This document shows positions 1 to 5,788 of a stretch of 5,788 nt of DNA, in pieces. Within the stretch, counting starts at the first letter, position 1. Each line of letters starts with the position of its first letter. Under the pieces are notes generated by a model that was not told the origin of the DNA, searched no databases, and saw only the letters and a program-made list of their open reading frames with translations. Where the stretch lies: NCBI GenBank assembly GCA_020629355.1, contig JAHDDM010000087.1:1-5788 (forward strand), in the 5' to 3' direction. Source of the stretch: Rhodospirillaceae bacterium. Its GTDB lineage: Bacteria > Pseudomonadota > Alphaproteobacteria > JABSOH01. A program made the translations under genes and the position numbers.

Positions 1-987
1 AGCCATGGCACCCATGCCAGCAGTCATCATGCCTGAACCGATATTCGAGAGCACTGAACCCGATAGGCTATTCGCAATCCCCACCGCATCAAGCATGAAC
101 GCAATCCCCGCCCAACCCAACATCGCCAGAATGAACACCTGTGGCCAGATTTTGGTCAAGTCGAGTTCCTTGGTAAAATCAAATTCGCTAGAAATGACGT
201 TCGCGCCATAAATCAGCAATGCCATCGAAGCGGTGCAGGCAAAGATAATCAGTAGCGAAGCAAACAGGGTTTTGGCGGCTGAAGCGGCCATACTTCGCCC
301 CCAGTTGAACGCAAAGCAGAACATGATCAAGGGTGCGAATATCGCCAGCATCATCACGCGAAACATCGCAATCAGCACCTTGGAAAAGAATACTGCCAGC
401 ACACCGAAATACGGGATAAACATCCCGACAAAGACCATAACCGCAATAACGAGGGTATCGGTGAAGCCTGAAGCCTTGGAAATCAAGTTCCAACCCAGTA
501 AAAACACGTCTTTCACAGCTATCTCGACGGTGTAGACCAGATTGACAATCCCTTCGACAGAATAGCGATGCGCGTCTGGATGCACGACGGGTTCACCGTG
601 GACGAAAGTTAATTGTGCCGTCGAGCCGATAATATCCAAAGACAATTTATACAGCCCGCCAATAATGTCTGCACCGTAGATTTTAAGCAGGATAAAGGCT
701 ATAATGGCATAGATGAAATCGCGGATAATCTTCTGTACCGAAGACTCGCCAATCGCGGTTTGAAAGATTGCAAACACAAACCATAAAGGAAACGCCATGA
801 GGAAAATATTCACCATCCCTTCTTGCAGAATATGGGCAAGCTCCCCCAACAGACTATGGGATATATCACCATATTTCCCCACCACAGGACAGGTCAGACA
901 GAAGTCTGCCGCACCTTCTAGCGCACCAACAATCTCGCGGGTGACTTGGTTGCTAGGTAAGTCTTCGGTGCTAATATGTCCTGGCAT
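1..987 (-). CDS. virB6: VirB6/TrbL-like inner-membrane channel protein of a type IV secretion system (3' end cut by window)
   Basis: The frame is open from ATG at 987 to the window edge (329 codons), so the C-terminus is missing. After a soluble N-terminus of about 58 residues there are hydrophobic segments near residues 60-78, 92-112, 177-200, 202-226, 240-262 and 281-302, then a Gly/Ser/Met-rich stretch beginning SLSGSVLSNIGSG. This multi-pass layout, with a large loop between the second and third segments (about 113-176), and the position after virB5 fit VirB6/TrbL, the polytopic inner-membrane part of the translocation channel. The start is set by AAGGA at 1000-996, 8 nt upstream. A CxxC pair (C30, C33) lies in the N-terminal region. 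The first 20-38 bp overlap the divergent plus-strand gene, so this gene is separated from virB5 by about 325 bp of opposite-strand coding sequence. Family assignment is by topology and context, not by a diagnostic motif. Confidence 0.85.
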   Translation of the reverse strand, partial: MPGHISTEDLPSNQVTREIVGALEGAADFCLTCPVVGKYGDISHSLLGELAHILQEGMVNIFLMAFPLWFVFAIFQTAIGESSVQKIIRDFIYAIIAFILLKIYGADIIGGLYKLSLDIIGSTAQLTFVHGEPVVHPDAHRYSVEGIVNLVYTVEIAVKDVFLLGWNLISKASGFTDTLVIAVMVFVGMFIPYFGVLAVFFSKVLIAMFRVMMLAIFAPLIMFCFAFNWGRSMAASAAKTLFASLLIIFACTASMALLIYGANVISSEFDFTKELDLTKIWPQVFILAMLGWAGIAFMLDAVGIANSLSGSVLSNIGSGMMTAGMGAMA

Positions 988-1309
988 TATTGGTTTCCTT
1001 TTAGTGCTAATGTTAAATTCAGGGGCAGCATGGGCAAATGAAGAGTTTGAAAAAGCAAAAGAAGATATTCATCATGAACAATTAGGTTTTGAGTACCTTT
1101 ATGAAAAGTTTGATATAAACATTTCGCAAAATCAAACTAAAAACCTTTTAAGTAAATTTAGTAAATTCTTTAAGAAAAAATGGAATTTTATACATGAAAA
1201 CTATGAAAAAGATTCTAAAGAATATAATGATCAAATAAATAACTTTGACGAATTATCGGAAAAGTATTATTCTATGTATAATGCGTTCCAAATCCTAAAA
1301 TCCGAATAG
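950..1309 (+). CDS. Small exported Lys/Glu-rich protein of unknown function, in the usual entry-exclusion slot
   Basis: I do not recognise a family. The plus frame gives a typical Sec signal peptide: a lysine in LGKSS, a hydrophobic core CPGIIGFLLVLML, and NSGAAWA with likely cleavage before NEEFEK. The mature part is about 90 residues, rich in Lys, Glu, Asn, Phe and Tyr, probably helical, with no cysteine and no further membrane segment. No good lipobox is seen, so a soluble periplasmic protein is likelier than a lipoprotein. Start is uncertain: TTG at 950 (GGGTGA at 939-944 upstream, supplies the N-terminal Lys) or GTG at 968 (AGGT at 955-958). An ATG at 797 is in frame but would add sequence antisense to virB6, and ATG 1010 would lose the signal peptide. 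G+C is about 23% over 1081-1309 by my count, far below its neighbours, which suggests recent acquisition. It lies between virB5 and virB6, where trbK and eex sit in other systems, but on the opposite strand. Confidence 0.65.
   Translation: MLGKSSVLICPGIIGFLLVLMLNSGAAWANEEFEKAKEDIHHEQLGFEYLYEKFDINISQNQTKNLLSKFSKFFKKKWNFIHENYEKDSKEYNDQINNFDELSEKYYSMYNAFQILKSE
996..1000 (-). promoter_or_regulatory. Ribosome-binding site of virB6
   Basis: On the minus strand AAGGA lies 8 nt before the ATG at 987. It fixes the virB6 start and shows that this gene starts its own translation rather than relying on coupling to virB5. The same bases encode Phe-Leu-Leu in the signal peptide of the plus-strand gene. 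Confidence 0.7.
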
Positions 1310-1312
1310 TGT

Positions 1313-2059
1313 TTATTCATTGTTTTCTCCTTCGATTTTAATTTTACTGACGGTGGATAAATTATTGAGTACAGAACTGGCTGCCTGTTGTTTGAGCATC
1401 ATGGCGAGAAGTTGATTGGTTTGGGCGATACCTCTGGCAATGACCAGCTGGCTTTTCGCAATGATCGCAAGACGTGCGTTCTGGTCTTTGGCAGCACTGC
1501 CCGCATTTTCTAAGTCATCGACAGCAATCGAGACATCCTCGGCTTCCTTGATGGTGAGATCAGCAAGGGCAAGGCTTCCCGTTATGGTATGTTCCAGCAG
1601 ATTACGGCGACGTTGCTTAATCGTGCCACTCAGGGCGTTGTTGTCATTCAGGTCTGTAACTTCACTGAACTCTTTCTGGCTACCAAACAGGATATTGCCG
1701 TAGACCTGTCGGCCTTGGCAGACGGAACCAATATCAATATCTTCAAACTCAAGGCTTGGCATCATCCGCATCAAGTCGTCTTTGGAAAGTAGACTGCATT
1801 GCACTGTCTTCGTAATGCTTTCTCCAAGCTTGGCGAGATTCGCCAGCGGGACGTTAATCTGTCCCATCTTGCCGATTGCCGAAAGCTGGTCTTGCAGTTC
1901 CTGCTTCATCTTTTGCAATTCACCAATTTGCTTTTTAAGCTGATTGATCTGCTCGGCAGCCTTGGCAATGGCTTGACCATCGACCACAGACATCGCGGCA
2001 TAAGATGGTAATGCGGCTAGCAAACCTAATAATGCAGTGGTGATGAGAAACTTTTTCAT
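1313..2059 (-). CDS. virB5: VirB5/TrbJ-like minor pilin, T4SS pilus-tip adhesin family
   Basis: This 248-residue protein begins with a Sec signal peptide (MKKFLITTALLGLLAALPS, likely cleaved after SYA, residue 21). Next comes a Gln/Lys/Leu-rich amphipathic helix at about residues 30-62 containing QINQLKKQIGELQKM, the hallmark look of the VirB5/TrbJ family. Two cysteines (C88, C114) could form a periplasmic disulfide. A long helical C-terminal half contains QTNQLLAMMLKQQAA. Family members are periplasmic proteins found at the pilus base or tip and are needed for pilus assembly or contact with the recipient. The start is supported by AAGGGG at 2069-2064, 4 nt upstream. The upstream gene's TGA overlaps this ATG as ATGA, which implies translational coupling. 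Its stop is only 3 bp from the stop of the convergent plus-strand gene. Confidence 0.88.
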   Translation of the reverse strand: MKKFLITTALLGLLAALPSYAAMSVVDGQAIAKAAEQINQLKKQIGELQKMKQELQDQLSAIGKMGQINVPLANLAKLGESITKTVQCSLLSKDDLMRMMPSLEFEDIDIGSVCQGRQVYGNILFGSQKEFSEVTDLNDNNALSGTIKQRRRNLLEHTITGSLALADLTIKEAEDVSIAVDDLENAGSAAKDQNARLAIIAKSQLVIARGIAQTNQLLAMMLKQQAASSVLNNLSTVSKIKIEGENNE

Positions 2060-2811
2060 GATACCCCTTGCATCAGAGGTCTCAGGAAATGAAAACTGCC
2101 TTTGAGCGCGTACAAAATTGTCACCACCAGAAACAGCAATGGCAGTGCATGATGTAGTTTTTCGTTCTGTGATTTTTGTGTCTTGATCGCATCAGGATTG
2201 ACCCAGACCTTAATCAGCACTTCGGCTATGGCCTTGCCCAATGGAATAGTAGACAGCAAGCTACCTGCAAAAATCAGAACCATTCCAAAAAACGGTAGAG
2301 AAGAATGATCAGAGGACAAGATCATATAAGGCAGCAATGCCATCAGACCGATATAGCCAAATATCGGTGCAGCAGTGCAGATGACCTGATACCACGGTTT
2401 GTCTTGCGGAATGCCTTCAATTCTACATAGGGCAAACAGAAACACCGTAGAAATCAATAGTCCGATATGCGATAATAGAGTCCGAAACGAGAATATTGTT
2501 TCCCAGATCATAAAACACCAAACGGGCAGAAACAGAAGACTCAGGAGCAGGAGATGAACAATAGCAATCCAGGCTGGTCTTCCCCCGTTGAAACGGAACA
2601 AGCGTTTGGGATGCAAATGGCAGATTTTGTTCTTGACATAAGCTTGACCTGTTTCATCCTGTTTTTGTTGCTCTATATCCCCCTTCGCTTTCAATACGGG
2701 TTCACATTCCGACAATATGTTGACCTTTGCCTGTCTTTCAGAACAGGAAAAATCATACTCGCTCTCATGATTTTGCTCATCATTTGGGCAGGCTGTTACA
2801 GCATTTATCAT
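2056..2811 (-). CDS. Multi-pass membrane protein of unknown function between virB4 and virB5
   Basis: I do not recognise this protein. From ATG 2811 it has 251 residues. The first 75 or so are hydrophilic, with several Cys and His (for example KNKICHLHPKR), followed by about five hydrophobic segments at roughly residues 80-103, 110-130, 142-165, 171-190 and 221-240. Three in-frame ATGs compete. 2811 has AAGGGA nine bases upstream and lies 20 nt past the virB4 stop. 2850 has only a G-run, and 2862 has no clear site; both overlap virB4. Its end forms an ATGA overlap with virB5, so it is made in the same operon and is probably an accessory inner-membrane part of this machine. The usual virB/trb order has no such gene after virB4. 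Codons such as ATA and AGA occur in both halves. The N-terminal half is opposed by an open plus-strand frame, so the true start could be further in (next ATG at 2511). Confidence 0.65.
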   Translation of the reverse strand: MINAVTACPNDEQNHESEYDFSCSERQAKVNILSECEPVLKAKGDIEQQKQDETGQAYVKNKICHLHPKRLFRFNGGRPAWIAIVHLLLLSLLFLPVWCFMIWETIFSFRTLLSHIGLLISTVFLFALCRIEGIPQDKPWYQVICTAAPIFGYIGLMALLPYMILSSDHSSLPFFGMVLIFAGSLLSTIPLGKAIAEVLIKVWVNPDAIKTQKSQNEKLHHALPLLFLVVTILYALKGSFHFLRPLMQGVS

Positions 2812-2835
2812 TGGTTTAGTTCCCTTTTTGCCTAA
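2554..2835 (+). CDS. Possible small two-segment membrane protein antisense to the gene above (uncertain)
   Basis: This 93-codon frame starts at ATG 2554, six bases after AGGAG (2543-2547), an excellent ribosome-binding site. It encodes two hydrophobic segments (about residues 30-44 and 66-84) separated by FQYGFTFRQYVDLCLSFRTG, ending in WAGCYSIYHWFSSLFA. Its TAA (2833-2835) overlaps the virB4 stop codon tail to tail. Against it: it shares codon register with the minus-strand gene, and in that register hydrophilic codons such as AAA, GAA and CAA read as Phe or Leu on the other strand. The ribosome-binding site is simply the complement of Leu CTC/CTG codons. By my count its first-position G+C (41%) is below its third (51%), which favours the minus frame, though Phe/Ile/Leu-rich proteins distort this. 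Listed because the second small plus-strand gene in this locus makes it less easy to dismiss. Confidence 0.25.
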   Translation: MNNSNPGWSSPVETEQAFGMQMADFVLDISLTCFILFLLLYIPLRFQYGFTFRQYVDLCLSFRTGKIILALMILLIIWAGCYSIYHWFSSLFA

Positions 2836-5162
2836 ATGTGTTTTGACCATTCTGCCCCCCATTTCTGTTGCAGTTGCTCAAGAAGCCTGACGGCATCGGT
2901 ACCAGACTGATAGAACCGTAATGCGCTATCATAAGGCGAGAGATCGATATTGATGATGGTGCTTTCCTCAAAGCCCGTACTGTCGCGCTTGATCACCAAT
3001 GCGGTGCGATCCTGACTAAGCAATGAGCCTTTCAGGATATAGTTCATCTGCTCTTCATTTAAGCCAAAGCGTTCATAGACCGCGCGGTTGCCTTGAGAGT
3101 TCGGAAACAGGATAAGAGTCGCGATATTGTCCAGCACCGCATCAGAAACATCACTTTCGATGAAGGCTTTCGGGTCTTGGAATGCCATCCCCACTGCGCC
3201 GCCAAACTTGCGGTATTCACGGTACATCTGCATGACGTAGCCACGGAAGCCTTCGTTACGGAGCAAAGCCGCGGCCTCGTCAATAAACACACAAAAGCCT
3301 TGACGGTGTTTGCCGATCTCGCGGATACCGTCCATGACATGCGCCACCACGGGAGCAGCCAAAGTCGGGTCATTCAAGACCTCGCCCATATTGAACGCAC
3401 TCATAAAGGACTGATCCAGCACATCACCCAAACTGTCCCTTGGGGCATTGAACATGCTGGAATACATGCCCTCGTTGCCATCCCTGTCTGTCACCCAACG
3501 GGCAAACTCATTTTGCGAGATGCTGGCACGGGCAAAGACCGTCTGATAGACCTCGTTTAGGGAACGATATTCCCGCTCGATCATGAACATCTGATCCAGC
3601 AGCAATTCTATCTCGGATTGCTGAATTGACATCCCCATGGAACGCAGCAGTCCTGCAAGATGAATCCGCTTCTCTGGAGCATCGTCACAATCAAACGGAT
3701 TCAGTGCCAGATTATGCACCGATTGATACTGTCCCCCCATCGCCTCAACCATGAAGCGCATACCTTGCAGACTATCAAAAATCACCGAGGGAATATCAAA
3801 CTTGCTAAGTCCACCTAACAGATGCGCCAGCAAGGTGCTCTTGCCACCACCAGAGGGCGCAATGACCAGAAAGTGTCCCAAGGAATTTTGTTTCTGGCCA
3901 ACGTGGAAGTTAAAGGCGTAATTCTGCCCAACGGGAGTCTTGAACATCCGTAATGGTCTGTCTCCCCAAGGTGAGGCATATTGTCCGATGGGGGAATTGT
4001 GCCAGGTCCACAGACCTGCAATACTGGGATTGATCAATTTCAAGGGTCTGATCAAACGGTCTTTGAACGGCAGACGATTGAACCAGTACCAACCCACCGC
4101 GCCAGTATCAATGCCATAGGCAATACGCCACTTGCTTAAGATACCGACAATTTCGGTGCGGATATGCTCAAGTTCTTTCAGGCTACTGGCGCGTAGGGTA
4201 ATACTGCACTGGCTGAGAAATACCGAAACGTTGCCCTCGTTCAACAGCGCGAGAAGTTCATTGTTCTCTTCGCTCAAGGCCAGATTCCGAAAAAGCTGCA
4301 TCGAGCTATTCTGTTCCTTCTGCTTGCTGCTAATCTTGCCACGGGTCTTGTTGGTCGATTCAGGTCTCAGGATATGGCCTATCTCCAGATCAGCATTCAC
4401 CGCAAGGAGTTCTGCCAGCAACATTCCACTAACGACTTCAGGCCAGCCTCTGATGCTGATGACCTGCTGATAGTGCGTTTCTGGTGTTGCGGTGCGGAGA
4501 ATCCCGCTATCGTAATCGAAATTCAGATCACTGCCTGGGAGAGCCGTGGCGATTTTGCGCTTGGTATCAAAACTGCTTGCATCCAGCATCTCGCCGCACA
4601 GCAGATAGTTGATGAAGCGATACAGTTCTGCACCAGATAAGAATACTGGATTGTAGGGCAAGAGCGCACTGGTCAGGTTCTCACAGGCCGTCTCTAGCGT
4701 CGCCGCGCTGGTGGATTGCAGCACCATATACCAGTCCAGATCATAGGTGCTGGAATAGAGTTCTTTCTCTTTATCGCCAATTTCTTGCAGAACCTCTGTT
4801 GGCCAATCGGCAGAGAAACTCATATTGCGTTGGCGTTTAATCGCAAACATCCGCACCGTGATGTTCTTCCGCGCCAGATCGTGCAGCACCATCGAGCGGC
4901 CTGCCAACAGGTTTTGCTGTTCGGTTTCAAGCTTGGTGTCATACCCCATACCCGCAAGCTTAATGACCCGAAAGACACCATCCTGCTTCATCCGTACCGT
5001 GATGTTATCGTGATCAAGGTCATCAAAGTCCAGCTCGCCATTCAGCCAGTCGACACGAACATCACCGAACGCCCATCGCCGCAACATCGGCACAGAGACA
5101 AAGCTCGCAAATAGGCTAGCCGCCGATAGGCCACCAATGGCAAAGCTTAAGGTACTATCCAT
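2832..5162 (-). CDS. virB4: VirB4-family ATPase of the type IV secretion system
   Basis: The 776-residue length is typical of VirB4/TrbE, the most conserved T4SS ATPase, which powers substrate transfer and pilus biogenesis at the cytoplasmic face of the inner membrane. The N-terminal part (to about 400) holds a short hydrophobic stretch near residues 7-27 and the CagE/TrbE/VirB-type domain. The ATPase half has Walker A APSGGGKST (436-443 region, K441), Walker B CVFIDEAAALL (D628, E629) and the downstream VGMAFQDPK motif (Q662). The first Gly of the usual Walker A is replaced by Ala; the key Lys and Ser are kept. The start is supported by AGGGGG at 5173-5168, 5 nt upstream, inside the end of virB3. 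The 8-bp overlap with virB3 implies coupled translation. The ORF is intact, with no sign of decay. Confidence 0.96.
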   Translation of the reverse strand: MDSTLSFAIGGLSAASLFASFVSVPMLRRWAFGDVRVDWLNGELDFDDLDHDNITVRMKQDGVFRVIKLAGMGYDTKLETEQQNLLAGRSMVLHDLARKNITVRMFAIKRQRNMSFSADWPTEVLQEIGDKEKELYSSTYDLDWYMVLQSTSAATLETACENLTSALLPYNPVFLSGAELYRFINYLLCGEMLDASSFDTKRKIATALPGSDLNFDYDSGILRTATPETHYQQVISIRGWPEVVSGMLLAELLAVNADLEIGHILRPESTNKTRGKISSKQKEQNSSMQLFRNLALSEENNELLALLNEGNVSVFLSQCSITLRASSLKELEHIRTEIVGILSKWRIAYGIDTGAVGWYWFNRLPFKDRLIRPLKLINPSIAGLWTWHNSPIGQYASPWGDRPLRMFKTPVGQNYAFNFHVGQKQNSLGHFLVIAPSGGGKSTLLAHLLGGLSKFDIPSVIFDSLQGMRFMVEAMGGQYQSVHNLALNPFDCDDAPEKRIHLAGLLRSMGMSIQQSEIELLLDQMFMIEREYRSLNEVYQTVFARASISQNEFARWVTDRDGNEGMYSSMFNAPRDSLGDVLDQSFMSAFNMGEVLNDPTLAAPVVAHVMDGIREIGKHRQGFCVFIDEAAALLRNEGFRGYVMQMYREYRKFGGAVGMAFQDPKAFIESDVSDAVLDNIATLILFPNSQGNRAVYERFGLNEEQMNYILKGSLLSQDRTALVIKRDSTGFEESTIINIDLSPYDSALRFYQSGTDAVRLLEQLQQKWGAEWSKHI

Positions 5163-5451
5163 CTTCGCCCCCTACAGCAATGAAGCCACGGCGATATTTG
5201 TAACGAAAACCCCAACCCAGCAGACCAACCATATCGCTATGACGGTCACTGCCCATCTTGACTTTCACGAACACCAGCCCACCGAACAGAACCACACAGA
5301 ATACCGCAACCTTATAGCTTGGTGCAAACAGTGCAGCGCAAAACGTCAATGCAAAGGCAACACACAGACACAACAGCAACCAGAACGGCGGTACACCGAA
5401 CATCGAAATCGGATACTGAGATTGAACAAAGACAGGCGCGCGGGCTTTCAT
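5155..5451 (-). CDS. virB3: VirB3/TrbD-like inner-membrane protein
   Basis: This 98-residue protein has a short polar N-terminus, two adjoining hydrophobic segments (about residues 22-44 and 46-63) and a basic C-terminal part containing GFRYKYRRG. That is the usual size and layout of VirB3/TrbD, a small inner-membrane protein that binds VirB4 and is sometimes fused to it. Position directly before virB4 with an 8-bp overlap supports the call. The start lies just after AAGG in GATAAGGATAAATA. The ATG shares a base with an upstream TAA (TAATG) that closes the open frame running through the palindromic spacer. No catalytic motif is expected. Confidence 0.85.
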   Translation of the reverse strand: MKARAPVFVQSQYPISMFGVPPFWLLLCLCVAFALTFCAALFAPSYKVAVFCVVLFGGLVFVKVKMGSDRHSDMVGLLGWGFRYKYRRGFIAVGGEDG

Positions 5452-5461
5452 TATTTATCCT

Positions 5462-5731
5462 TATCGTTCACGACAGGCAGGGCTTTGCCCTGCTGTCTCC
5501 ACGGGGGCGCGGCATAGCCGCGGCGCGCAGTCGCGCTTGCCAGACCCTTCGGGTCTGGTTGGCGTAACCCACAAATTTCGTGACAAAGTCGCCTTGGCCG
5601 TAAGGCCAGGCGAGAGCGAGCAAGGCGAAGCCGCCACGAAGTGGCGCACCCGCGTAGGCGCAATGCGTAGCATTGCTGCCGTGAGCGATGTGAAAATATC
5701 GTGCAGCCCGCCCTGTCCATCGTGAGCGATA
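5462..5731. repeat. Palindrome-rich element between virB2 and virB3, bounded by imperfect inverted repeats
   Basis: This spacer is dense in short hairpins: 5472-5497 (GCAGGGC/GCCCTGC with TTT loop, extended by GACA/TGTC), 5508-5522 (CGCGGC, ATA loop), 5523-5536 (GCGCG/CGCGC), 5540-5558 (CCAGACCC, TTC loop), 5590-5612 (CGCCT plus GGCC, GTAA loop, one bulged T), 5632-5646 (CGCCAC, GAA loop) and 5660-5676 (GCAATGC, GTA loop). The ends are inverted: TATCGTTCAC at 5462-5471 matches GTGAGCGATA at 5722-5731 with one mismatch, and GACAGGCAGGGC at 5472-5483 matches GCCCGCCCTGTC at 5706-5717 with two, with four extra bases between the two right-hand blocks. It reads as a compound palindromic repeat (BIME- or MITE-like) or a multi-branched RNA. 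In the transcript it could protect pilin mRNA or damp expression of virB3 onward. Family unknown. Confidence 0.65.
5680..5730. repeat. Direct repeat CGTGAGCGAT at the right edge of the palindromic element
   Basis: CGTGAGCGAT occurs exactly at 5680-5689 and 5721-5730. A near-perfect inverted copy (ATCGTTCACG) is at 5463-5472. The left copy can therefore pair with either right-hand copy, giving two alternative outer boundaries. This may be a trace of the element's own modular structure rather than a target-site duplication. Confidence 0.5.
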
Positions 5732-5748
5732 AAGAGAAACAAACCATA

Positions 5749-5788
5749 TTATCCCCCTATCGTCGTCAACGCGCTAAACAGCGTCTTG
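5749..5788 (-). CDS. virB2: C-terminal end of a VirB2/TrbC-like pilin (5' part outside window)
   Basis: On the minus strand only one frame is open into the right edge. It encodes KTLFSALTTIGG and then TAA at 5751-5749. A short hydrophobic, Gly-ending tail directly upstream of virB3 is what a VirB2 pilin C-terminus would look like, and virB2-virB3-virB4 is the standard order. With only 12 residues the assignment rests almost wholly on context. If right, the major pilin gene is separated from the rest of the operon by the palindromic spacer. Confidence 0.4.
   Translation of the reverse strand, partial: KTLFSALTTIGG

Noticed and set aside
188..535. Open frames of about 100 codons on both strands inside virB6
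   Set aside because: Off-frame shadows of virB6; neither resembles a protein and the virB6 frame explains the region.
797..949. Upstream extension of the small plus-strand gene to an ATG at 797
   Set aside because: This part is exactly antisense to clear virB6 coding sequence and would bury the signal peptide in the middle of the protein.
950..1030. Lipoprotein signal (Cys in VLIC) for the small plus-strand gene, as in TrbK
   Set aside because: The residue before Cys is Ile rather than Gly/Ala/Ser and the Cys precedes the hydrophobic core; AWA before Asn fits signal peptidase I better.
1304..1318. GAATA-gtgtt-TATTC hairpin across the two convergent stops, as a bidirectional terminator
   Set aside because: Only five weak A/T-rich pairs and no proper T-run right after it on either strand.
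3059..3560. Open frames on both strands within the ATPase half of virB4
   Set aside because: Shadows of an intact virB4 whose Walker B motif lies here; composition is that of out-of-frame translation.
4716..5114. 132-codon plus-strand frame opposite the virB4 N-terminus
   Set aside because: His/Arg-rich translation antisense to well-formed virB4 sequence, with no ribosome-binding site.
5462..5731. CRISPR array
   Set aside because: The hairpins differ in sequence and spacing; there is no recurring direct repeat with unique spacers, only one 10-bp repeat pair.
5451..5747. Protein-coding gene in the virB2-virB3 spacer
   Set aside because: Arg-rich translation of a hairpin array with two frames open at once; better explained as repeat sequence, so listed only as a finding.

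Overview
The window carries part of a P-type (VirB/Trb-like) type IV secretion or conjugation locus, almost all read from the minus strand. Gene order, from high to low coordinates: the last codons of a VirB2-like pilin (entering at 5788), a palindrome-rich spacer of about 300 bp, virB3 (5451-5155), virB4 (5162-2832), a multi-pass membrane protein I do not recognise (2811-2056), virB5 (2059-1313), a small plus-strand gene (about 950-1309), and virB6/trbL (987-1, running off the left edge). Gene order and family features point to a proteobacterium, plausibly a gammaproteobacterium of roughly 47-50% G+C. The genus cannot be told from sequence alone, nor whether the locus is on a plasmid, an integrative element or the chromosome.

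Right part (5788-2832): the minus-strand genes are tightly packed. virB3 overlaps virB4 by 8 bp. The virB2-virB3 spacer is the exception. It holds at least seven short, nearly perfect hairpins, mostly with 3-base loops, bounded by a longer imperfect inverted repeat. This looks like a palindromic repeat or structured RNA inserted inside the operon, between the pilin gene and the rest.

Middle (2862-1313): virB4 is followed by an unrecognised protein with a hydrophilic N-terminal region and about five membrane segments. Its stop overlaps the virB5 start in an ATGA junction. Opposite its N-terminal half lies a plus-strand open frame (2554-2835) with a strong ribosome-binding site and two hydrophobic segments, ending exactly at the virB4 stop. 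One strand is probably a shadow of the other; both are recorded.

Left part (1313-1): between virB5 and virB6, where other P-type systems (IncP trbK, pKM101 eex) keep an entry-exclusion gene, sits a very AT-rich gene on the opposite strand. It encodes a small exported, lysine-rich protein. Its signal-peptide codons overlap the virB6 start and ribosome-binding site, and its stop lies 3 bp from the virB5 stop. It is the best candidate here for an undescribed accessory function, perhaps an exclusion or immunity protein.

Together, VirB2 and VirB5 (pilus), VirB3 and VirB6 (inner-membrane channel) and VirB4 (ATPase) form the inner-membrane and pilus half of the machine. VirB7-VirB11 and VirD4 equivalents are not in the window.
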